64,000 nucleotides of DNA from Flammeovirgaceae bacterium (GTDB lineage Bacteria; Bacteroidota; Bacteroidia; Cytophagales; Cyclobacteriaceae), in contig JAJTEH010000003.1 in NCBI GenBank assembly GCA_021298355.1, positions 178,327 to 242,326 on the forward strand. The letters are read 5' to 3'. Below, piece by piece: positions 38,354 through 45,307 of this stretch. Position 1 is the first letter of the stretch; each line of letters begins with the position of its first letter. The translations under genes and the position numbers were made by a program. Under the pieces are notes generated by a model. That model saw nothing but the letters and a program-made list of their open reading frames with translations. It made no database searches and was not told where the DNA came from.

Positions 38354-39643
38354 TTATTGATAAGGAATGATGGTTTGATGTGGATCTTTCTCAGGGAAAT
38401 TAAGTTGTTGTTCCAATGCTGCTTCTAATTCCGGAGTAAGAAAATGTTCGATGGTATCTGCATCTTCATGAACGTGATCGGGCGCAATGTTGGCATAAGT
38501 TGTTAAGTACAATTCCCATAATCGATGAATTTTCACTAGTCTTTGCCCGCGTAGTTTCCCTGCATCTGTTAATTGCCAGGCATTTTTTTGTTTGGTAACA
38601 AAGCCATTTCGCATAAGCCTGTGTAATGAATTACTCAAAATATTTTTAGCAAAGAATCTTTTATCTGAAATACTCGCCTCTTGTTGTGATAAGAAAAACT
38701 GATTTGTTTTTTCTCCTAATTGATACAATGTTTTTAAAACATTTTCATCTTGTATTTGCCGCTTGTATCGCTTTTGTTTTAAAATTTTATTGATAATTCC
38801 TTTTTTAGGTGAGAGAAAAAAAGAAAGCAAAGCCAATGTAGAAATAAAGATAACAATCCAAGGCCCGGTTGGCATGTTAGGCGCACTATACGAAAGGTAT
38901 GCACCGGCAATACCGCTGAAGACACCCGTGAGTAATGCAATGGCTAACATGGTTTTGATATTGTCAGTCCAATAACGGGCAACAGCTGCTGGCGTAATTA
39001 AAACGGCTGCCATTAACACTACACCAACTGCTTGAATGCCGATTACAACGGTAAGTACAATCATGCCTGTTTGTAATATTTCTAATGCGCGAACCGGAAC
39101 ACCACTGCTTATGGCGAAGTTTTTATCAAAAGAAATTAAAGTAAACTCTTTAAAAAATAATAAGGTGAGTAGCATTAGGAGTAAGGCAACGATTGAGAAA
39201 GCGATGATATCTCCCATAACAAGTGCAGCAGCCTTACCAAATAAAAAATGATCTAAACCGGATTGATTCGCATTTCCATTTTTTTGAATGATGGTAAGCA
39301 AGAAAATACCAATAGCGAAGAAAAGAGATAACACTAAACCAATAGCGGTGTCTTCTTTAATTCTGCTTTTGTTAGTTATAAAATCGATACAAAGTAACGA
39401 CAACCATCCGAAAGCGAAAGCAGCAGGAATTAAAACAAATGGATTTTTTGTGCCTGCTAGCATAAAACCAACACAAATACCCGGTAAAACTGCATGGGCG
39501 ATAGCATCGCCTAACAAAGATTTTTTAGTTAAGAAGGTAAATGTACCAACCATAGCCGCACACGCCATGATGAAGATGATACCCAATGTTACATACCGAA
39601 CATTCGGATCGGAGAAACTAAAAAAATCGATTACGTTTTCCAT
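38354..39643 (-). CDS. Metal ABC permease fused to a DtxR-type regulatory domain
   Basis: The first roughly 280 residues are a ZnuB-type permease (GDAIAHAVLPGICVGFM, QAVGVVLMAAVLITPAAVARY). The last roughly 140 are a DtxR-like module: a winged helix (SNSLHRLMRNGFVTKQ...WQLTDAGKLRGQRLV) and a metal-binding dimerisation part (HRLWELYL, HEDADTIEHFL, EKDPHQTIIP). The His/Glu positions matching DtxR metal ligands are retained, so the module could sense cytoplasmic metal and gate transport or act near the membrane. That role is inference. It shares one base with the ATPase gene and is two bases from the second permease. Similar fusions occur in other Bacteroidota. Confidence 0.9.
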   Translation of the reverse strand: MENVIDFFSFSDPNVRYVTLGIIFIMACAAMVGTFTFLTKKSLLGDAIAHAVLPGICVGFMLAGTKNPFVLIPAAFAFGWLSLLCIDFITNKSRIKEDTAIGLVLSLFFAIGIFLLTIIQKNGNANQSGLDHFLFGKAAALVMGDIIAFSIVALLLMLLTLLFFKEFTLISFDKNFAISSGVPVRALEILQTGMIVLTVVIGIQAVGVVLMAAVLITPAAVARYWTDNIKTMLAIALLTGVFSGIAGAYLSYSAPNMPTGPWIVIFISTLALLSFFLSPKKGIINKILKQKRYKRQIQDENVLKTLYQLGEKTNQFFLSQQEASISDKRFFAKNILSNSLHRLMRNGFVTKQKNAWQLTDAGKLRGQRLVKIHRLWELYLTTYANIAPDHVHEDADTIEHFLTPELEAALEQQLNFPEKDPHQTIIPYQ

Positions 39644-40434
39644 TACATCTCGCGGTTAGGTAATTCTTCTCGTTTAAATAATTCGCCAACATCACTTAAT
39701 AAAGTAAGTTTACCTCCGTAGGTATGTTGTAAATTTTCTCTGGTAAATATTTCTGAAGTTGCTCCATGCGCCACTAATCTGGTGTTGAGCATGACAAGCC
39801 AGTCGAAATAAGAAGTAACCGCATGCAAATCGTGATGAACAACAATAATGGTTTTTCCTTGTTGCGTCATACTTTGTAAAAGTTGAATAATGGTTTTTTC
39901 GGTTGCAGCATCTACACCTGCAAAAGGTTCATCCATAAAATAGACATCCGCTTGTTGCGCGAGTGATCGCGCCAAAAAAGTTCTTTGTTGTTGTCCTCCG
40001 GAAAGTTGAGAGATCTGTCGGTTCGCAAAGTTTTCCATGCCTACTTTTCTCAAACAATCCATCGCCATTTCTTTATCTGCTGGTCTGATTTTTTTAAACA
40101 ATCCCAGACCTGCATATCTTCCCATAAGCACTACATCTAACACCGAAACCGGAAAATCCCAATCAACAGAATTGCGTTGGGGTACATAACTTACTTTATT
40201 TCTAACAGTTGCTAAATCTTGATCAAATAATTTAACGTATCCACTGCTTAGTGGTAATAAACCCATGACAGATTTTATCAATGTTGATTTACCTGCACCG
40301 TTTGGTCCGATAATACCAACGAGTTTTCCTTGTGGCAACGTTAGGTCTATATTCCATAATACAGGTTTGCGATCAAACGCAACTGTTAAATCGTGAATTT
40401 CTAATGCAGGTATATTTAACTTGATATTTGCCAT
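39643..40434 (-). CDS. Metal ABC transporter ATP-binding protein
   Basis: A 263-residue ATPase of the ZnuC/MntA family. Walker A is GPNGAGKST, the Q-loop segment is YVPQRNSVDWDFPV (a feature typical of Mn/Zn ATPases), the signature is LSGGQQQR, Walker B is VYFMDEPFAGVD, and the H-loop is VVHHD. The start overlaps the binding-protein stop by one base and its end overlaps the fused permease start by one base, so the operon is tightly coupled. Confidence 0.95.
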   Translation of the reverse strand: MANIKLNIPALEIHDLTVAFDRKPVLWNIDLTLPQGKLVGIIGPNGAGKSTLIKSVMGLLPLSSGYVKLFDQDLATVRNKVSYVPQRNSVDWDFPVSVLDVVLMGRYAGLGLFKKIRPADKEMAMDCLRKVGMENFANRQISQLSGGQQQRTFLARSLAQQADVYFMDEPFAGVDAATEKTIIQLLQSMTQQGKTIIVVHHDLHAVTSYFDWLVMLNTRLVAHGATSEIFTRENLQHTYGGKLTLLSDVGELFKREELPNREM

Positions 40435-41345
40435 TACCGTAATGCGTTTACAATCGTGCGTGTGTTGTGTTTAACCATACCGATGTAAGTTCCTTCCTGT
40501 GTGCCATTTTCGCCCATGGCATCAGAATACAAATTACCACCAATTATTACCGGCCAACCTTTTGCCTGGCAACCTTGTAAAACAGCTTGCATAGATTTAT
40601 CCGATACACTGCTTTCTACAAAAATGGCTTTGATTTTATGGGCGATGATAAATTCTGTTAAAGATCTTACATCGTTTAATCCAAATTCAGAAACAGTAGA
40701 AATACCTTGTAAACCATGCACGTCTATGCCGTAAGCATCATCAAAATAACCGAAAGCATCGTGTGCGGTAATTAAAATTCTTTGAGCAGGAGAGATGCGC
40801 TCAATTTCTTTTTTCACAAAAGCATGAAGCGTATCTAATTGCGATAAATAAATTTCTGTTTGGGTTTTATAGAATGGTGCATTAATAGAATCACTTTTTT
40901 GAAGTTGATTTGAAATTGTTTGAACAACGTTTTTCCAGAGCAAAACATCAAACCAAACATGTGGGTCGGCTACACCGTCTTCAGTCAATCTTAAGCTATC
41001 TGCCGGAATGTTTTCAGCTACGGCAACAACTGTTTTATTGCGTTGTAATTTTTCTAATACTTCAGCCATTTTACCTTCCAGGTGTAAACCATTGTAAAAA
41101 ACAATATCAGCTTCTGTTAATCTTTTTAAATCGCCCTGTGTGGCTTTGTACAAATGCGGATCAACACCGGGCCCCATCAAACTTATAACCTCTGCTTTAT
41201 TTTGTACAATGTTTTTAACTGCATCGGCTAACATACCAGTTGTGGTAGTAATCGTTAACATGTTGGTTTGATTGGTATCTTTCTTTGTACAACTTAGAAT
41301 AAGAAGACTAATAAAAGTAAGGGAAAGGTATAATTTTAGTTTCAT
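40434..41345 (-). CDS. Metal ABC transporter substrate-binding lipoprotein
   Basis: A 303-residue cluster A-I binding protein of the TroA/MntC/ZnuA family. The signal peptide ends in lipobox LILSC with Cys19 as the lipidation site. Likely metal ligands are His in VDPHLYKAT, His in DPHVWFD, and His in ITAHDAFGYF, with a C-terminal Asp in GNLYSDAMG. No His-rich loop is present, which is less like ZnuA and more like Mn or Fe binders. It lies four bases after the regulator stop. Confidence 0.94.
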   Translation of the reverse strand: MKLKLYLSLTFISLLILSCTKKDTNQTNMLTITTTTGMLADAVKNIVQNKAEVISLMGPGVDPHLYKATQGDLKRLTEADIVFYNGLHLEGKMAEVLEKLQRNKTVVAVAENIPADSLRLTEDGVADPHVWFDVLLWKNVVQTISNQLQKSDSINAPFYKTQTEIYLSQLDTLHAFVKKEIERISPAQRILITAHDAFGYFDDAYGIDVHGLQGISTVSEFGLNDVRSLTEFIIAHKIKAIFVESSVSDKSMQAVLQGCQAKGWPVIIGGNLYSDAMGENGTQEGTYIGMVKHNTRTIVNALR

Positions 41346-41349
41346 GTTA

Positions 41350-42012
41350 TTATTCGTTGCTTTTGATTAGGATTTTTTCGGATGTTGCTTTTGATAAAGT
41401 GACTTTTTGTTTGTTCTGTAATTGCACAACCATAGAGCCATCGAAAGGTAAAATTTCTTTGATCTGAATAGTAACGCCCGGATATAAGTCGTGTTTGGCC
41501 AGGTATTGTAAAAATGTAGCCGAACCATCTTTTACTTCTGATACAATGTACTTGTGGCCATTTTTACCTTGCGATAAACTAAATTGTTTTATCTGTTTCA
41601 CTTTCCCATTTTTATCAGGAATGGGATGACCATGCGGATCAGTTTCCGGATGACCTAAGAAGGCATCAAGCTTCTCAATTAGCAGATTCGATTGAATGTG
41701 CTCCAATTGTTCTGCTACTTCGTGCACTTCATCCCATTGAAAACCTAATTTCTCTACTAAAAAAGTTTCCCACAACCTGTGTTTGCGCACTATGGATAAA
41801 GCATTGTTTTTTCCTTTTTTGCTGAGGCTTACACCATAATATTTTTCATAAGCGAGCAAATCTTTATTGGCCAGCTTTTTAATCATGTCGGTTACGGTTG
41901 CGGCCTTGGTTTGCAAATGCAACGCGATGTCGTTGGTGGATACAGCCAACTGACCGGCATCGGATAAATGATAAATAGCTTTAATGTAGTTTTCTTCGGT
42001 AAACGAAAGCAT
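41350..42012 (-). CDS. DtxR/MntR family metal-dependent repressor
   Basis: A 220-residue regulator with the N-terminal winged helix (MLSFTEENYIKAIYHL...VSTNDIALHLQTKAATVTDMIKKL), the metal-binding dimerisation domain (RKHRLWETFL, EVHEVAEQLEHI, ETDPHGHPIP) and a C-terminal FeoA/SH3-like domain (GVTIQIKEILPFDGSMVVQL). The start is ATG 42012, since an upstream in-frame ATG would fall within the leader. It is the first gene of the operon. A perfect 16-bp palindrome overlapping its promoter is the likely operator, so it should repress itself and the transporter when metal is plentiful. Confidence 0.94.
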   Translation of the reverse strand: MLSFTEENYIKAIYHLSDAGQLAVSTNDIALHLQTKAATVTDMIKKLANKDLLAYEKYYGVSLSKKGKNNALSIVRKHRLWETFLVEKLGFQWDEVHEVAEQLEHIQSNLLIEKLDAFLGHPETDPHGHPIPDKNGKVKQIKQFSLSQGKNGHKYIVSEVKDGSATFLQYLAKHDLYPGVTIQIKEILPFDGSMVVQLQNKQKVTLSKATSEKILIKSNE

Positions 42013-42030
42013 ATTGTATAAACAGAAAAG

Positions 42031-42038
42031 CAAAAATA
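42031..42038 (-). promoter_or_regulatory. Bacteroidota -7 element for the metal operon
   Basis: Minus strand TATTTTTG is an exact TAnnTTTG match, 18 bases upstream of the regulator start and four bases downstream of the palindromic operator. Confidence 0.7.
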
Positions 42039-42042
42039 AAAG

Positions 42043-42058
42043 TTTAGATTAATCTAAA
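42043..42058. promoter_or_regulatory. DtxR/MntR-type operator palindrome
   Basis: TTTAGATTAATCTAAA is a perfect 16-bp palindrome that resembles MntR/DtxR boxes (TTTAGG...CCTAAA type). It sits between the expected -33 and -7 elements of the metal operon, where bound repressor would block RNA polymerase. Confidence 0.75.
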
Positions 42059-42065
42059 AAAAGAA

Positions 42066-43166
42066 TTAGTGTCCTATGCTTTCAAAGAGTTGATTTTCAG
42101 CACTTTCCCAAAACCAATTCGGGTTAATTATTTGATTTCTTGAGTAATTTTTTAATTTATAGATGAACTCAGCAGCATTTTCGTACTCGTTCCACACTAA
42201 ACCTGTTTTTTCAGTTATGGCATGAGGAGCATATTCGCTTTTGATTGAAGTAATGATAGGAAGTCCCGAAGCTGCGTATTCAAAATATTTTGTTGCTTTT
42301 TTGCCTTGCGTGGCAACATGTATCGGATAATCAATAAATCCAAAATTTGCTTCGCTAATGAGTTGATAAATTGTTGCATGAGCAACATATTCGCTTCCTC
42401 CGATAACTTTAATTTGCGGATAGGGTTGAATCAATTCCTTTACGATTTGCAAAAAATTATAATCATAGCTATGACCTGCAATGGCGAATTGAAAACGATC
42501 ATCTTCTTTTAATAAATATTTTGCTAAGTCAATAAATTCTATAACGCCTGTGCTGGCGGCTAATGTGCCCGTAAATAAAATGGAATGATATCCTTGGCTT
42601 TTGTTGGGAATAGTAAACTGCTTCGAAGCTTTGTTTTCCAGGATGTAAACACGATTGGAAGGAAGAAAAGTTAATTGTTGTTTGTAGCATTTTTCGGCAA
42701 GCCAAAATACATCAACAAATTTGGAACATATTTTTTGTTTTAAGGTAAGATAATGGCTTAAGAGAATAACAATCCATTTATTCTTTTGATTAAGTTTTAT
42801 ATTCAACGCGTAATTTTCACGAACATCATAGACAACTTTTACAGGAAAAAAAAGACGATAAATGACAGCCATCCACAAGAGTTCATGGCTGGCGATTACT
42901 AACACGTGAGGTTTTAAAAAAAGAAGTTTACGAAAAACCCGAAATGGAATAAACCATCTTTTTAAACTTAATCTATTTTTGACAGTATGAGGATGAAAAA
43001 ATACATCATCTAATTTTTGAATGTTAGTAGTATTTCCATTACCAAAAAGATGCACTTCAAAACCTTTTCTGGCAAAACTGCTTCCGATTTTTTCGAACAT
43101 GCGGGTATCGTCCACAGGTTTTAGTACAGAAGCCACCACCATTTTCATTTTTTTACTTTCTTGCAT
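42066..43166 (-). CDS. Glycosyltransferase, GT4-like
   Basis: A 366-residue GT-B glycosyltransferase. The N-terminal half holds the acceptor domain (VLKPVDDTRMFEKIGSSFARKGFEVHLFG); the C-terminal half has the donor-binding features (LFTGTLAASTGVIEFIDLA, and FEYAASGLPIITS near residue 300). The E(x7)E motif is only partly visible, so the sugar and acceptor are unknown. The start may be here or at ATG 43148 (MKMVVASV), which fits the family's usual N-terminus; an exact -7 element at 43174-43181 does not decide between them. It is transcribed toward the metal operon but is not part of it. Confidence 0.82.
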   Translation of the reverse strand: MQESKKMKMVVASVLKPVDDTRMFEKIGSSFARKGFEVHLFGNGNTTNIQKLDDVFFHPHTVKNRLSLKRWFIPFRVFRKLLFLKPHVLVIASHELLWMAVIYRLFFPVKVVYDVRENYALNIKLNQKNKWIVILLSHYLTLKQKICSKFVDVFWLAEKCYKQQLTFLPSNRVYILENKASKQFTIPNKSQGYHSILFTGTLAASTGVIEFIDLAKYLLKEDDRFQFAIAGHSYDYNFLQIVKELIQPYPQIKVIGGSEYVAHATIYQLISEANFGFIDYPIHVATQGKKATKYFEYAASGLPIITSIKSEYAPHAITEKTGLVWNEYENAAEFIYKLKNYSRNQIINPNWFWESAENQLFESIGH

Positions 43167-43173
43167 CTCAATT

Positions 43174-43181
43174 CAAAGTTA
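43174..43181 (-). promoter_or_regulatory. Bacteroidota -7 element for the glycosyltransferase
   Basis: Minus strand TAACTTTG is an exact TAnnTTTG match in the 23-base gap between the divergent glycosyltransferase and dapD genes. Confidence 0.55.
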
Positions 43182-43189
43182 AGGAAAGC

Positions 43190-43996
43190 ATGAAGGAATT
43201 AATAGAGAAAGCCTGGAACGATCGTTCATTATTACAACACGCTGAAACACAAGCTGCCATCAGAGAGTTAGTGAATCAACTGGATAAAGGGTTAATCAGA
43301 GTAGCCGAACCAACAGAGCAAGGCTGGCAGGTAAATGAATGGGTTAAGAAAGGTGTTATCCTGTATTTCCCCATACAGCAAATGGAAACTATTGAAGTTG
43401 GCCCATTTGAGTTTCATGATAAAATTGCGTTAAAAAGAAATTATAAAGCATTGGGCGTTAGAGTAGTGCCACATGCTGTTGCACGCCACGGTTCGTTTTT
43501 GCAGAAAGGCGTGATCATGATGCCTTCGTATGTAAACATTGGTGCCTATGTAGATGAAGGAACTATGGTTGACACCTGGGCTACAGTAGGAAGTTGTGCA
43601 CAGATTGGTAAAAACGTGCATTTAAGTGGTGGTGTGGGAATTGGCGGTGTGTTAGAACCTGTGCAGGCTGCACCGGTAATTATTGAAGACAATGCCTTTA
43701 TTGGTTCTCGTTGCATTGTGGTAGAAGGGGTAAGGGTTGGCAAAGAAGCTGTGTTAGGTGCTAATGTGGTATTAACCGGAAGTTCTAAAATTATTGATGT
43801 AACCGGTTCAACTCCGGTTGAATACATAGGGTATGTACCCGAACGTTCGGTGGTTATTCCTGGCTCTTACACAAAAAAATTTCCGGCCGGAGATTTTCAA
43901 GTGCCTTGTGCTTTAATTATTGGTAAAAGAAAAGAAAGCACGGATAAAAAAACATCTTTAAATGATGCTTTGCGTGAGAATCAGGTGGCGGTTTAA
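43190..43996 (+). CDS. dapD: 2,3,4,5-tetrahydropyridine-2,6-dicarboxylate N-succinyltransferase
   Basis: The enzyme succinylates tetrahydrodipicolinate in the succinylase branch of lysine/diaminopimelate synthesis. The 268 residues show an N-terminal helical domain and the left-handed beta-helix built of hexapeptide repeats (about residues 100-220). These include the conserved MPSYVNIGAYVDEGTMVDTWATVGSCAQIG, split by HLSGGVGIGGVLEP. It shares the pathway with dapB at 15-16 kb. It is divergent from the glycosyltransferase with only 23 bases between them. Confidence 0.97.
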   Translation: MKELIEKAWNDRSLLQHAETQAAIRELVNQLDKGLIRVAEPTEQGWQVNEWVKKGVILYFPIQQMETIEVGPFEFHDKIALKRNYKALGVRVVPHAVARHGSFLQKGVIMMPSYVNIGAYVDEGTMVDTWATVGSCAQIGKNVHLSGGVGIGGVLEPVQAAPVIIEDNAFIGSRCIVVEGVRVGKEAVLGANVVLTGSSKIIDVTGSTPVEYIGYVPERSVVIPGSYTKKFPAGDFQVPCALIIGKRKESTDKKTSLNDALRENQVAV

Positions 43997-44068
43997 ATTT
44001 GGCACAACGATTGAACAAGCATCATAAACAGATAAGGTAAATTTCATTCTGTTTTCATATTGAATGTT

Positions 44069-44076
44069 TAAATTTG
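44069..44076 (+). promoter_or_regulatory. Bacteroidota -7 element for the DUF3108 gene
   Basis: TAAATTTG is an exact TAnnTTTG match ending four bases before the ATG at 44081. The mRNA would have almost no leader. Confidence 0.5.
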
Positions 44077-44080
44077 GGTT

Positions 44081-44896
44081 ATGGGAAAGCGTTTTATCTT
44101 TTGGCTTGCAATGGTAACTCCTTTTTTAATTTCAACTAAAGAAGAAGAGATTCATCCCTTAGTTAAACACGATAGTTTTCAGAAAGGTGAGTACATCAAA
44201 TACAAACTTAGCTACGGTATTTTTACGGTAGGCAGAGGCAAGGCTGAAATCAGTAAACAATACTACATGATGAATAACCGCTATTGCTACAAGGTAGATG
44301 CTTTTGGCAATACAAGCGGCATGGTAAGTTGGGTTACAGATGTAGACGACCATTGGGGTGCCTACATCGATACAGCTTCCATATTGCCGCATATGGGTTA
44401 CCGGATCATTCGAGAAGGGCGTTATAAACTTGATGAATACACAACTTTCGATCACGAAAAAAGAATTGTTTCAGTTAAAGCATTAGATAAAAAAACAGGA
44501 AAGTTTAAAGAACCCAAACAATACGAAACCGGCTACCACACCCGCGATATGCTGGCCGGGTTTCTGTATATGCGCACGCTAGATTTCTCTGCATTAAAGC
44601 CTGGCGATACGGTGATGATCAAAGGTTTTTTCGAAGATACATTTTATAAGCAGCCCATTGTTTATCATGGTAAAGACGTGGTAAAAGTAAAATTCGGAAA
44701 AGTGCGCGCACTAAAGTTTAAACCGGTAATGCCAGATAACAAATTGTTTGATGGCGAGAATTCTATAACCGCCTGGTTTTCGGATGATAAAAACAGAATT
44801 CCGCTAAAAATTGATGCGGCAATGTTTATCGGAAGTGCTGGTGTTGAATTAACAGATTACGGAAACTTAAAACATCCGTTAAACTTAGTAAAGTAA
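44081..44896 (+). CDS. DUF3108 domain-containing exported protein
   Basis: A 271-residue protein with a short hydrophobic N-terminus (MGKRFIFWLAMVTPFLIS) consistent with export. The DUF3108 core is recognisable: EYIKYKLSYGIFTVGRGKAEI near the start, then TGMVSWV, a TRDMLAGFLYMRTLDF helix, and ITAWFSDDKNRIPLKIDA toward the C-terminus. The family is widespread in Gram-negative bacteria without a settled function; an envelope or lipoprotein-like barrel role is plausible. It converges on the response regulator with 4 bases between the stops. Confidence 0.85.
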   Translation: MGKRFIFWLAMVTPFLISTKEEEIHPLVKHDSFQKGEYIKYKLSYGIFTVGRGKAEISKQYYMMNNRYCYKVDAFGNTSGMVSWVTDVDDHWGAYIDTASILPHMGYRIIREGRYKLDEYTTFDHEKRIVSVKALDKKTGKFKEPKQYETGYHTRDMLAGFLYMRTLDFSALKPGDTVMIKGFFEDTFYKQPIVYHGKDVVKVKFGKVRALKFKPVMPDNKLFDGENSITAWFSDDKNRIPLKIDAAMFIGSAGVELTDYGNLKHPLNLVK

Positions 44897-44900
44897 AAAA

Positions 44901-45293
44901 CTACTGGTTAATCAACACTTCGAATTTAGCTTTTGAGATAGGCTTTATCAGATAATCTAATACTTGTTCGTTCGATTTTGCTTTGCTTATATCAGTAGGA
45001 TCGATAGAAGAACTTACCATAAAAATGGTAGGTATTTTTACTAAACTCTCACGAATTTTTTCGAAGTCCTGCAGAAACATCCAACCATCTACATAGGGCA
45101 TATTGATGTCTAATAAAATTATATCAGGAAGTTCCTCAGCATTTTCAGCTTGTTCAGCAAAAAAGCTTAACGCCACTCCACCGTTTGCAAATTGTTTTAC
45201 AGTAACATCCGGATTAATCGCCCGTAGCATTCTCGATGAAGTAAGTTGGAAAACTTCATCGTCATCAATCAGGGCAATTACGGGTGCGGACAT
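44901..45293 (-). CDS. Single-domain response regulator (CheY-like)
   Basis: A 130-residue receiver domain with no output domain. The phospho-acceptor is D62 (LLDINMP), the acidic pocket is ALIDDDE at residues 7-13, the switch Ser lies in FMVSSS, and the conserved Lys is K117 (YLIKPI). It starts 14 bases after the stop of the multi-PAS histidine kinase gene, so the kinase is the likely phospho-donor. Output must go through protein-protein contacts or further phosphotransfer. Confidence 0.93.
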   Translation of the reverse strand: MSAPVIALIDDDEVFQLTSSRMLRAINPDVTVKQFANGGVALSFFAEQAENAEELPDIILLDINMPYVDGWMFLQDFEKIRESLVKIPTIFMVSSSIDPTDISKAKSNEQVLDYLIKPISKAKFEVLINQ

Positions 45294-45307
45294 GCTTTTG
45301 GTTTAGG

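Noticed and set aside
39288..39659. 123-codon plus-strand frame
   Set aside because: It is antisense to the permease-DtxR fusion, whose motifs are clear; Lys/Ile-rich translation is a shadow of membrane helices.
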